From the NCBI RefSeq assembly GCF_030369615.1, contig NZ_CP128494.1, forward strand, positions 282,001 to 346,000: a DNA stretch of 64,000 bases. Direction: 5' to 3'. The notes beneath the pieces are model-generated. The model saw only the letters and a program-made list of their open reading frames with translations. It ran no database searches and had not been told where the DNA came from. Each line of letters begins with the position of its first letter. The stretch's first letter is position 1. Shown here in pieces: positions 7,310 to 15,883 of this stretch. Made by a program: the position numbers and the translations under genes. This DNA is from Geobacillus stearothermophilus ATCC 12980 (lineage in GTDB: Bacteria; Bacillota; Bacilli; Bacillales; Anoxybacillaceae).

Positions 7310-8800
7310 ATGGATGCCACATGGCTCAAACCCATTGTCGAAACCAAATATTTATCGACCGAAAACGCGCACCGCTACCGTGCGATTTTGCGCTATTTCT
7401 ATATTCAGCACGAGCGGATGCGCCAATATTTGTTTCCAGAAGAAGTGTACGCTTTTTTAAAGCAGCACGAGGAGTTTGCCGATTACACAGAAGATGACTT
7501 GCAGCAAGACCTCGACCAGCTCGTGAAATGGAACAACTTGATCGCCCGTCAAGAGACGTCCCACGTGCGGACGATTGAAGAGTTTAAGAAAAAGCGATTC
7601 CGCTACCAATGCAGTCCGTACACGGTGGAGATCGAGCGGATGATCCGCACGCTTGAGCAGCTTGGGGATTCGTTCGGAGGATCGCTTGAGAAAACGCGGT
7701 TTGACCGCTTGTATGCTTCCCTTTCCCGCATCGAGGCGATCATCGCCTCCGGGTTTCAGGAACAGAGAGATGAAATGTACCAAGTATGGGAAGAGACGTT
7801 CGATTATTTCAAGAAAATCATCCAAAATTCCGCAGACTATATGGCCTATTTACATAGCGAAAACGTGGAAGAGCGGATGACGTCCGAGTCGTTTCTCGTC
7901 TATAAAGAGCAGTTTACGGCGTACTTGCGCGATTTTATCGTCGCCTTGCAAAAAACGTCGATGCAGATTGAACAATTGCTTGAAGATCTGCCGGAAGAAG
8001 GGGTTCGGCAGTTCATCGGGCATGTCGTCGACTATGAGCGGTCGATCCCGCGCTTTGCCGATGCACCGCCGCCGCGCGCTGTGCAGATTGAAGAAAAATG
8101 GGAGACGTGGCGCAGCTTGTGTGAATGGTTTTTAGGCCGCAACGGGCGCGAGAGCGAGCTTTCGTTTTTGCAATACCAGACAAATGAGGCGATTCGCCGT
8201 CTGACGCGCGTCGTGCAGCGGCTTGGCGAGCGGCATCATCATTTTCGCAGCCGCAAAGGCGACTACTTGCATTTGGCGCGCTGGTTTTCCCGCCTTGAAT
8301 CGATTGAAGAGGCGCACTGCCTGTCAGCGGTCGTATTCGGCTGCTTCCATACGAAACATCTCGTCGCTGATGCGGAGGCGACCGACAACATATACCGCGA
8401 CGTATGGGACGAGCCGCCAGCCGAGTGGGTGACGAAGCCGCGCGTCCGCCATTACGGGGAAAAGAAAAAGCCGCAGGCGATTGAAGACAAAGAACGGGAG
8501 AAAGAAGAAGCGCGCCTTCGCTATTTGGAAGAAAAAGAGCGCGAGGAAGCGGCGCTCAGACAGCTTGTGACCGATGGAAAAATCGTGCTGGCTGACCTTC
8601 CCGAGGTGACTCCATATGTACGAAAAACGCTGCTCGGTTGGATCGCCAAGGCGATGGGGCGCGAGGGGCAAGCAATGAAGACGGAAAACGGGTGGGTGGT
8701 CAAAGTGGTGAACAAAGAGGGGACGATTTGCCTTCGTGCAGAAGATGGGGAACTCGTGATGCCGAACTACGAAATTCATGTGCTTTCGGGAGGTGAGTGA
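7310..8800 (+). CDS. jetA: Wadjet type II protein JetA (TIGR02677 family)
   Basis: The 496-residue product has the features of the TIGR02677 family, the kleisin-like JetA subunit of type II Wadjet. JetA and JetB associate with the SMC-like ATPase JetC, and JetD cuts the DNA; the complex extrudes and cleaves closed circular DNA such as plasmids. The protein is mostly helical, with a very acidic and basic segment near residues 410-450. ATG 7310, preceded by GAAGGTGG, gives the usual family length; an ATG at 7211 in the same frame has no ribosome binding site. The gene is followed after 2 bp by jetB and starts the four-gene defence operon. The assignment rests on operon order and recalled family features. 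Confidence 0.85.
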   Translation: MDATWLKPIVETKYLSTENAHRYRAILRYFYIQHERMRQYLFPEEVYAFLKQHEEFADYTEDDLQQDLDQLVKWNNLIARQETSHVRTIEEFKKKRFRYQCSPYTVEIERMIRTLEQLGDSFGGSLEKTRFDRLYASLSRIEAIIASGFQEQRDEMYQVWEETFDYFKKIIQNSADYMAYLHSENVEERMTSESFLVYKEQFTAYLRDFIVALQKTSMQIEQLLEDLPEEGVRQFIGHVVDYERSIPRFADAPPPRAVQIEEKWETWRSLCEWFLGRNGRESELSFLQYQTNEAIRRLTRVVQRLGERHHHFRSRKGDYLHLARWFSRLESIEEAHCLSAVVFGCFHTKHLVADAEATDNIYRDVWDEPPAEWVTKPRVRHYGEKKKPQAIEDKEREKEEARLRYLEEKEREEAALRQLVTDGKIVLADLPEVTPYVRKTLLGWIAKAMGREGQAMKTENGWVVKVVNKEGTICLRAEDGELVMPNYEIHVLSGGE

Positions 8801-8802
8801 GG

Positions 8803-9999
8803 ATGGAAACGGCGTTTGACGACAAGGCGAAAGAAGCGCTCGCCGCGCTGTTTGAGCAGTTTTGGATCATTCGCGACCAAGAGCCGGATTTGTACCAGCT
8901 CGTCCGCGAGCGTGAACATGTGTTGAAACGGTATGTGGAGGAGAAGTTTGGGTATCGACTCATCGTCCACCGCTATTTCGCCAAGCTCGAGAAAATTCCC
9001 GCCGATCCCGAGCCGTGGATGGGCATCGAGTCGTTTCAAGAGCCGCTCGATTATGCGCTGTTTTGCTGCTTGATGGCGTATTTGGAAGGCAAGGCGGTGG
9101 AGGACAAGTTTTTGCTTTCTGACGTATGCGAAGAAATTCGCGCCATGTACCCGGGGGATCTACCAGTCGATTGGACGAACTACGCGCATCGGCGCGCGCT
9201 CATCCGCGTGTTGAAAACGGCGGAACAAATCGGTCTTGTCCGCCGGATGGATGGGGAGATTGAAGCGTTCGCCCAGCATGTGGAGGAAGAAGCGCTGTAC
9301 GAAGTGCCGGTGCTCGCCCGCTATTTTATGCGTACGCATCCGAAAGATTTGTTGCAATATGAATCGATCGACGAATTGCTCGCCGAGGAGTGGAAAGCCT
9401 CGCCGCAAGATTATCGGCGCCATCGCCTGTATCGGAAGCTGTTTTTATCCCCGGCGGTGCATCGGACAGAAGGGGACGAGCAAGATTTTTACTACTTGCG
9501 CAACTTCCGCCATCGGCTGCGCGATGACATCGAAGCGCATACGCCGTTTCGGTACGAGTTGTACAAAAACGCCGCCATGTTGATGTTGCCTGAGCGGCAG
9601 GCGCCGTACACCGTATTTCCTGATCAGAAAGGAACGTCGGAGATCATCCTTCATTTTGCCGCCTTGGTGCGCGAGCGGCTTGGGGAATATCCACCGGATG
9701 AATACGGCCGCATCCGGTTGACGTCTGAACAATTTTCCGCCTGGCTTGCCGATTGCCGCCGCCGTTACGGGGCGGGGTGGGGGAAAACGTACCGCGACAT
9801 GTCGGCTGCCGAGCTTGTCCGCGAAGTGCTTGCGGCGCTCAACGAATGGCGCATGGCCGATGTGGAGCACGACACCGGAATGATCGTCCTTTACCCCCTC
9901 CTCGGGCGGGTGTCGGGACGGTATCCAGATGATTTTGACGCGAAAGAGGGAGGAGAACATGGCGAATCCATGGGTGCTTCATCGTGCGGGGCTGATTAA
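8803..9999 (+). CDS. jetB: Wadjet type II protein JetB (TIGR02678 family)
   Basis: The 398-residue protein belongs by size, position and sequence character to TIGR02678, the JetB (KITE-like, winged-helix) subunit that bridges JetA and JetC. ATG 8803 follows GTGAGG directly after the jetA stop. Its 3' end overlaps jetC by 41 bp, so the two are translationally coupled. No catalytic motif is expected in this subunit. Confidence 0.85.
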   Translation: METAFDDKAKEALAALFEQFWIIRDQEPDLYQLVREREHVLKRYVEEKFGYRLIVHRYFAKLEKIPADPEPWMGIESFQEPLDYALFCCLMAYLEGKAVEDKFLLSDVCEEIRAMYPGDLPVDWTNYAHRRALIRVLKTAEQIGLVRRMDGEIEAFAQHVEEEALYEVPVLARYFMRTHPKDLLQYESIDELLAEEWKASPQDYRRHRLYRKLFLSPAVHRTEGDEQDFYYLRNFRHRLRDDIEAHTPFRYELYKNAAMLMLPERQAPYTVFPDQKGTSEIILHFAALVRERLGEYPPDEYGRIRLTSEQFSAWLADCRRRYGAGWGKTYRDMSAAELVREVLAALNEWRMADVEHDTGMIVLYPLLGRVSGRYPDDFDAKEGGEHGESMGASSCGAD

Positions 10000-12900
10000 T
10001 TTTTGGTATTACGACGAGCAGTATTTTCATTTCGCTGACGGCAAGCTGCTGTTGCGGGGAAGCAACGGGGCGGGCAAGTCGGTGACGATGCAAAGCTTGA
10101 TCCCGGTGCTTTTAGACGGCAAGAAGACGCCCGATCGCCTCGATCCGTTCGGCTCACGGGCGCGGCGCATGGAAGACTACTTGCTTGGGGAAAAAGACGT
10201 CGTCAATCGCGATGAGCGGACGGGGTATTTGTTTTTGGAATACAAACGAAAAGCATCCGACCAATACGTCACAACGGGCATCGGCCTGCGGGCAAAGCGG
10301 CAAAAAAGCCTCGACTTTTGGGGGTTTGTCATGTTCGACAACCGCCGCATCGGCTATGACCTTCAGTTGTATAAACAAGAAAAAACAGGTGAAAAAATCC
10401 CGCTGACGAAACGCGAGCTCGCCGCATTGCTCGGTGCGGGCGGGACGGTCGTCGAGACGCAAAAAGAGTATATGGAGCTCGTCAATAAGCATGTGTTTCG
10501 CTTTGAATCGCTCGAGGCGTTTCAAGAATTGATCGAACTGCTCATTCAACTGCGCAGCCCGAAGCTGTCGAAAGACTTTAAGCCGACGGTGATTTATGAG
10601 ATTTTGGAAAGCTCGCTGCCTCCGTTGACCGATGACGAGCTCCGCCATTTATCCGAAACGATTGAAAACATGGACCAAGCCAAGCAGCAGCTTGAGCAGC
10701 TCGAACGCGACGAACGGGCGTTGAAGCGCCTTTGCGATCAATACCGCCTGTACAACGAATATATGATCGCCGAAAAGGCGGCAGAATACGTAAAAGCGGT
10801 CAAGCAGGCCGAACAGCTCGCCGCCGAGCAACAACGCCTTCACGATGAAGAAGAAAAGACGCGAAAGGCGCTTGATGAGCTTGAGGAGTCCATCACCCGC
10901 CTCGGCCGCGAAGAAGACGTGCTGCGAGCGCGCGAAATCGACTTGGCTGGCCATGAAGTGTTCCAGCAGGCGGAAAAGTATGAACAGCTGAAAGCCGAAC
11001 GGCAGCGCCTAGAGGAACGGCGGGAGCGGCACGAGCAGACGATTGCGGAAAAAGAACGACAGGAACGTCAGCACCGCCGCCGCCTCGATGAAGCGGAAGC
11101 GCGGCTGGATGACCTTGAGCGGAAGCTTGAAGACGAGCTGGAGCAGCTGCGTATGGATGCCGACGAAGGATCCTTTTCCTTGCATGAAACGAACGAAGAC
11201 GATTTTCACCGCCATCGCCAAAAGCAACAAGAGTTTTCGTTTGCCGCGTGGAAACAGGAAGCCGACCGCCATATCGAGCAGCTCGAGGAGTTGGCGCGTC
11301 TTTGGCGCAGGCATGACGAGGTGAAACGACGCTATGAAGAAGCGAGCAGCGAAGCGGGCGAAAGGCGGCGGGAAATGGACGAATGGCGCCACCAGCAATG
11401 GAAATGGGAAGAGCTGTTCGAAGAGGAGAAAGAGCGGTTTGAACAAGCCGTGCTTGCCTGGGTCGAGCAGGGAGGAATCGACGTTTCCGAAACGGACATT
11501 CAGGCGTTTTTGCAACAAATGGGCGCCCTCTATGAACAGTATTCGCTCGATGATTTGAAGCGCCCATTCGTGCAAGCGTATTACGATGCCGTCGGCAAGA
11601 AAAAGGATGAGAAATGGCGGCTCGAGCATGACATCCGTCTGTTGGAAGAAAAACGGGCAGAGCGCGAGGCCGAACTGCGTCAATGGCGGGAACAACGCGA
11701 CCCCGAGCCTGAACGGGATGAACAAACCACTGCCGCCCGGTTGGCGTTGGAGGAGAAAGGCATTCCGTTTGTCCCGCTTTATGCCGCGGTCGAATTTGTC
11801 GACGATGTGCCTGACGATGTGCGCGAGCGAATCGAATCGGCGCTTTCACACGCGGGGCTGCTTGACGCCCTCATTACTGCTCGCGAGATCGACGTCGCCT
11901 GCGACCGTGTGCTCATTCCGAAACCGGTCCATATGGCGCACACGCTTGCTGATTATTTGCGCCCAGATGCCAATGCCCCTGTGTCAATGGAGCGGATTGA
12001 CGAAGTGCTCCGAAGCATCGTCATCACCGATGCCGACCAAGAAGGCGGCATGACGATCGATGAAACGGGGCGCTATTCGCTCGGCCTTGTCCGCGGCCAT
12101 GCGCCGCGGAGATCGAAGGCGATGTTCATTGGCCGTGCGGCGCGCGAACGGTGGCGGCTTGAGAACATCGCAGCGCTGGAAGCCGAGATCGCCGCTGTGG
12201 GGCAAGAGATCGACCGTCTGCGCGGGGCGCATCAGGCGGTGGAAGCGGCCATCCAAGCGCTCGCCGACTGGTTGGCGTCCTTCCCATCGGACCGCGATGT
12301 GCGCACCGCGTTTGACGAAGCGCAAGAAGCGCGCCGCCAAGCCGAAAGCAAAGAACGGGAATGGAAGCGGCAAGAAGAAAAAGCCGCTCTCTTGGCGCGC
12401 GAATGGAAACAAATCAAACAACAGCTCCACGACGAGTCGGCCGAGCTCGATTTGGCCTTTACTTTAGACGGTTGTGAACAAGCCCAGCTCGCCATGAAAT
12501 CGTACGTCCGCCATGTGCACGAACTCGAAGTGCTTTACCGCGAAACGTGCCATACCGAGGCGATGATCGCCCAACAGCGCGAGCGGCTCGCGGCGCTGGA
12601 AACGGAGATCGACGAAGCGAAAGGCGAACGAAATCGGCTTCGGGATGAAACCGAGCGGCTCGCCTTGCGAATCGCGGAGATGGAACGGACGCTCGCGCAA
12701 ATGGGGGCGGATGACATTCGCGCCGAAATCGCCCGCATTCAAGAACGATTGGCGTTTTTGCGCCAAGAAATTCCGCGCCTTGTCAACGAACGGGCGCGGA
12801 CGGAACAGCGGCTCATGCGCTTAGTCGAAGAGCGGGAAAAAGGGGCGCAGCGGGAAGCGTTCGCCCGCGAGCTCGCCGCGATGTGGGAAAAGTCGTTTGC

Positions 12901-14080
12901 CCGTGAAGCGGCGCTTGGGCTTGTGGATCTTGATCGTTCCCGATCCCTCCTGGAGCAGGCGAAAGAAGCGAAACAACGGTACGAAGCAGTGTTAAAAGAG
13001 ACGCGTTCCTCGCTTCTGGCGCGGCTGAACACCGTCTTTTTCCAAGAGTCGTCCAACTTGACCGAATACCGGGCGTCCTTCGAGCCGCTGGAAGAACAAA
13101 CGAAGCCTGAATGGACCGCCGCTGCCCCAGACGATGAGATGGCCATGAAAGCCGCGGACTGGCGGGAGAAACAAGAACGGCACGTCATTTACCTCGACTA
13201 CAAAGGCGAGCGCGCCACGCCGTTTGCGGTGCTGGCGGAAGTGGAGCGCGACATCGTCTTGCAGCACGAGTATATGAAAGAACAAGACCGCGAGCTGTAT
13301 GAGGACGTCATCTTAAAATCAGTCGGCCGCATTTTGCGCAGCCGCATCCAGCGCGCCGAACGGTGGGTGAATGAGATGAACAAGCTGATGGGCGGCCTCG
13401 ACACATCATCAGGGCTTGTGCTGTCCATTCAATGGAAGCCAAAAACGGCGGAGACGGAAGCGGAGCTCGATACGAAAGAATTGGTGCGCCTGTTGCGGCT
13501 TGATCCGCGGCTGCTTAGAGAGGAAGATTTACAGCGAGTGACGAACCATTTCCGCTCGAAAATCGCCCGCGCCCGCGAATTGCTTGAAGAGCGCGGCCAA
13601 GGCAGCACGCTCCATCAAATCATTAAAGAAGTGCTCGACTATCGGAAATGGTTTTCCTTCACTTTGTACTATGAAAAAACAAACGAGCCGAAACGCGAGC
13701 TGACGAACCACCGCTTTTACCAATTCAGCGGTGGGGAAAAGGCGATGGCGATGTACATTCCCCTTTTCGCCGCGGCGTATTCGCGCTACCAAGAAGCGGG
13801 CGATGATGCCCCGTACATCATTTCGCTCGACGAGGCGTTCGCCGGCGTCGATGAAAACAACATCCGCAACCTGTTCGGACTTGTCGAACAGCTCGGCTTT
13901 AACTACATCATGAACTCGCAGGCGCTTTGGGGCGACTACGACACCGTGCCCGCGTTGTCCATTTGCGAACTCGTCCGCCCGCGCAATGCGTCGTTTGTGA
14001 CCGTCATTCATTACCGTTGGAACGGGCGCGTCAAACAGCTCATGGTCGATGACAAAGAATGGGAGATGATCGAAACGTGA
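9959..14080 (+). CDS. jetC: Wadjet type II SMC-like ATPase JetC (TIGR02680 family)
   Basis: This 1373-residue motor subunit has an SMC/Rad50 architecture: N-terminal Walker A GSNGAGKS (residues 34-41), a long charged coiled coil broken by a hinge-like region near residues 590-740, and a C-terminal head with signature FSGGEKA (about residue 1256) and Walker B IISLDEAFAG (about 1287). JetC dimers with JetA and JetB extrude DNA loops using ATP and present small circles for cleavage. ATG 9959 follows AGGGAGGAG; the longer frame from 9929 has no such site. Length, motifs and neighbours agree with type II Wadjet, and both head motifs are intact. Confidence 0.92.
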   Translation: MANPWVLHRAGLINFWYYDEQYFHFADGKLLLRGSNGAGKSVTMQSLIPVLLDGKKTPDRLDPFGSRARRMEDYLLGEKDVVNRDERTGYLFLEYKRKASDQYVTTGIGLRAKRQKSLDFWGFVMFDNRRIGYDLQLYKQEKTGEKIPLTKRELAALLGAGGTVVETQKEYMELVNKHVFRFESLEAFQELIELLIQLRSPKLSKDFKPTVIYEILESSLPPLTDDELRHLSETIENMDQAKQQLEQLERDERALKRLCDQYRLYNEYMIAEKAAEYVKAVKQAEQLAAEQQRLHDEEEKTRKALDELEESITRLGREEDVLRAREIDLAGHEVFQQAEKYEQLKAERQRLEERRERHEQTIAEKERQERQHRRRLDEAEARLDDLERKLEDELEQLRMDADEGSFSLHETNEDDFHRHRQKQQEFSFAAWKQEADRHIEQLEELARLWRRHDEVKRRYEEASSEAGERRREMDEWRHQQWKWEELFEEEKERFEQAVLAWVEQGGIDVSETDIQAFLQQMGALYEQYSLDDLKRPFVQAYYDAVGKKKDEKWRLEHDIRLLEEKRAEREAELRQWREQRDPEPERDEQTTAARLALEEKGIPFVPLYAAVEFVDDVPDDVRERIESALSHAGLLDALITAREIDVACDRVLIPKPVHMAHTLADYLRPDANAPVSMERIDEVLRSIVITDADQEGGMTIDETGRYSLGLVRGHAPRRSKAMFIGRAARERWRLENIAALEAEIAAVGQEIDRLRGAHQAVEAAIQALADWLASFPSDRDVRTAFDEAQEARRQAESKEREWKRQEEKAALLAREWKQIKQQLHDESAELDLAFTLDGCEQAQLAMKSYVRHVHELEVLYRETCHTEAMIAQQRERLAALETEIDEAKGERNRLRDETERLALRIAEMERTLAQMGADDIRAEIARIQERLAFLRQEIPRLVNERARTEQRLMRLVEEREKGAQREAFARELAAMWEKSFAREAALGLVDLDRSRSLLEQAKEAKQRYEAVLKETRSSLLARLNTVFFQESSNLTEYRASFEPLEEQTKPEWTAAAPDDEMAMKAADWREKQERHVIYLDYKGERATPFAVLAEVERDIVLQHEYMKEQDRELYEDVILKSVGRILRSRIQRAERWVNEMNKLMGGLDTSSGLVLSIQWKPKTAETEAELDTKELVRLLRLDPRLLREEDLQRVTNHFRSKIARARELLEERGQGSTLHQIIKEVLDYRKWFSFTLYYEKTNEPKRELTNHRFYQFSGGEKAMAMYIPLFAAAYSRYQEAGDDAPYIISLDEAFAGVDENNIRNLFGLVEQLGFNYIMNSQALWGDYDTVPALSICELVRPRNASFVTVIHYRWNGRVKQLMVDDKEWEMIET

Positions 14081-15297
14081 GCACGGCCAAGGAGGCGGCT
14101 GCCTTTTTCCGATCCGAACCGGGCTTCAAGCGGCTGTTTGCCGAAATGAAACGCAAGTACGAGTCGCTCGGCCGCGTCGGCGGCGCGGTGTCTTTAGAGG
14201 TGTTCACCGATGAAGAGCGGGAGGCGGTGGCCGCCTTTTTCGGCAAAGACGTCTCCCGCGTCTCCCTTATCGCGTTTGAAAAACAGCTCGGACAGACGAG
14301 GTTTGCGGGCGTTGGGCTTGTCGAGCTGCTTGAACAGTACTTCGGCGCCCCGCTTGTCTCAAACAAAGAACGGCGCCAGGCGGAGGAAGAGGAACGGGAT
14401 CGTTTTTTTGCGCGTCTGACCGAGGAGCATCATTGGGTTGAGTCGGTCCGCCCTCAGCGCTTCGTCCAAACGGCGTACGAAACCGACCGCCGCAGCCTGG
14501 AGGAGGCCATCCGCCTTGTCAGCGCGGCTTTGGGCCGCCTCCCGCTCCCGTCATACATGCGCCTCCCGCTCTTTGCCCAGCAAGTGGCGGGCGACCCGCA
14601 TGCGTTCGATTTGTCCACGCTACCGGGGAGATTGTTGCTTTCGGCGTTGCAAGCGACCGTGCCCGGGGATTGGGACATGGCATCTGTAGAGAGCGTCAAC
14701 GAGTTGCTCCAGTCCGTCGGCTTGCTCCGTGAGGATATCCTGAACTTTGTCACATGCGCCAACATTCTTGCTGAAACCAAGGACGGACCGCATCCTGTTT
14801 TCTCCGCTGCCTGGGAGGCGAACACAGCGCTGAACATGCCGCTTAGAGATGTGCTGTCGCTTGTCCGCGCCCGCCCTGCCCATGGGGGGACGGTGTACAT
14901 TGTCGAAAACGCGGGCGTCTTTTCGACGCTGCTTGACACCCGCGCCCCGCTTGTCAGCACGAACGGGCAAATGAACGTGGCGACGATGAAGCTGCTCGAT
15001 CTTCTCGCCTCTTCAGGCGCCAAGCTGTATTACTCCGGCGACTTCGACCCAGAAGGATTGGCCATGGCAGAGCGGCTGCAGGAGCGGTATGGACAGGCCG
15101 TCACCCTTTGGCGCTTTTCCGTCGAGGATTATAGGGCCGCCAACCCTGTCGTCGACCTCACCCCCGAGCGCCTCGCCAAGCTCGCATCCGTAACGTCGAC
15201 GCCGCTGCAGCCGCTGAAAGAGGAGATGGCGGAAACGAAAAAAGCGGGGTATCAAGAGGCAATTATCGGGAGGCTGACAGAGGATATCAACGGGTAG
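14077..15297 (+). CDS. jetD: Wadjet type II nuclease subunit JetD (TIGR02679 family)
   Basis: The 406-residue protein is the JetD subunit, related to topoisomerase VI / Spo11-like Toprim proteins, which cleaves DNA held by the JetABC motor. The Toprim-like acidic motif is seen in YSGDFDPEGLA near residue 320, after a conserved VYIVENAGVFS segment. GTG 14077 overlaps the jetC stop (GTGA) and has GGGAG upstream; an in-frame ATG at 14059 is an alternative. A strong hairpin follows the stop. With all four subunits intact the operon is probably active against plasmids. Confidence 0.88.
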   Translation: MSTAKEAAAFFRSEPGFKRLFAEMKRKYESLGRVGGAVSLEVFTDEEREAVAAFFGKDVSRVSLIAFEKQLGQTRFAGVGLVELLEQYFGAPLVSNKERRQAEEEERDRFFARLTEEHHWVESVRPQRFVQTAYETDRRSLEEAIRLVSAALGRLPLPSYMRLPLFAQQVAGDPHAFDLSTLPGRLLLSALQATVPGDWDMASVESVNELLQSVGLLREDILNFVTCANILAETKDGPHPVFSAAWEANTALNMPLRDVLSLVRARPAHGGTVYIVENAGVFSTLLDTRAPLVSTNGQMNVATMKLLDLLASSGAKLYYSGDFDPEGLAMAERLQERYGQAVTLWRFSVEDYRAANPVVDLTPERLAKLASVTSTPLQPLKEEMAETKKAGYQEAIIGRLTEDING

Positions 15298-15313
15298 TCC
15301 ATCCACGAGCCAG

Positions 15314-15346
15314 AGAAGGAGCCCGGAGCGATCGGGTCTCCTTCTC
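15314..15346 (+). terminator. terminator of the Wadjet operon
   Basis: AGAAGGAG followed by CCCG pairs with CGGG and CTCCTTCT across a short loop, 17 bp after the jetD stop; a T-rich stretch follows at 15355. The hairpin also marks the junction with the truncated Rpn-type remnant. Confidence 0.6.
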
Positions 15347-15730
15347 CAAAAGGAATTTTTGCGCATGCTCGTCCGTCTCGAATTGGATGAAGCGAAACAG
15401 CGGCTGTTGTTCGGTTTTTTCGAGACGTATTTGCGGCGATCTGAAGAGGAGGAAGCAAAACGGCGACACGAGGGGAGCCAAATGGAAACGAAGGAAGCAA
15501 AGCGTGTGATGGAGCTCATCGTCTCATACGAACAGCGGGGGATGGAAAAGGGAATCCAACAAGGAATCGAACAGGGGTTAAAGCAAGGGATGAAGCAAGG
15601 ACGCCAAGAAGGGATCGAGGAAGGGAAGCTCGACGTGGTGAAGAGAATGCTGGCGAAAGGATACGATGTCGACACGATCCACGAACCGACCGGACTGCCG
15701 ATGGAGAAGATTGAAAGGATGAAGGGGTGA
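15347..15730 (+). pseudogene. C-terminal remnant of an Rpn-type PD-(D/E)XK nuclease/transposase
   Basis: The frame from 15359 gives about 120 residues matching the C-terminal third of the Rpn (recombination-promoting nuclease / putative transposase) family: an EAKQRLLFGFFETYL segment, a Gly/Gln-rich repeat (GIEQGLKQGMKQG) and the terminal LDVVKRMLAKGYD domain. The N-terminal nuclease domain is missing; homology begins abruptly after the Wadjet terminator. A nearly identical copy lies at 28.4-28.8 kb, and a related gene is split at 46.0 and 47.9-48.7 kb. Confidence 0.8.
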
Positions 15731-15755
15731 GATGGTCCTTCGCCGTCAAGCCCCA

Positions 15756-15807
15756 CATTGTCGTCGACCTCCAATCGTGCCAAAACCCCGGGGGATCGAC
15801 GACAATG
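15756..15807. repeat. 52-bp palindrome-bounded repeat, copy 1
   Basis: CATTGTCGTCGA at 15756 and its exact complement TCGACGACAATG ending at 15807 bracket a GC-rich core that contains ACCCCGGGGG. The same 52-bp unit occurs at 28865-28916 behind the second Rpn remnant. It may be a REP-like element or a terminator carried with the duplicated segment. Confidence 0.7.
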
Positions 15808-15820
15808 GTTTTATGCGTTT

Positions 15821-15856
15821 GTCATAGTTCCCCTGAGATTATCGCTGTGGTATAAT
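15821..15856 (+). CRISPR. orphan type II-C CRISPR repeat
   Basis: These 36 bases are identical to the repeats of the main array at 22550-23572 and have the same orientation. No second repeat is adjacent: 3 bp downstream an IS630 element begins, and upstream only 13 bp separate it from the palindromic unit. It was split from the main array by transposition, as described in the findings. Confidence 0.97.
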
Positions 15857-15883
15857 CTATATACATGCAACATGAAGAGTTAA

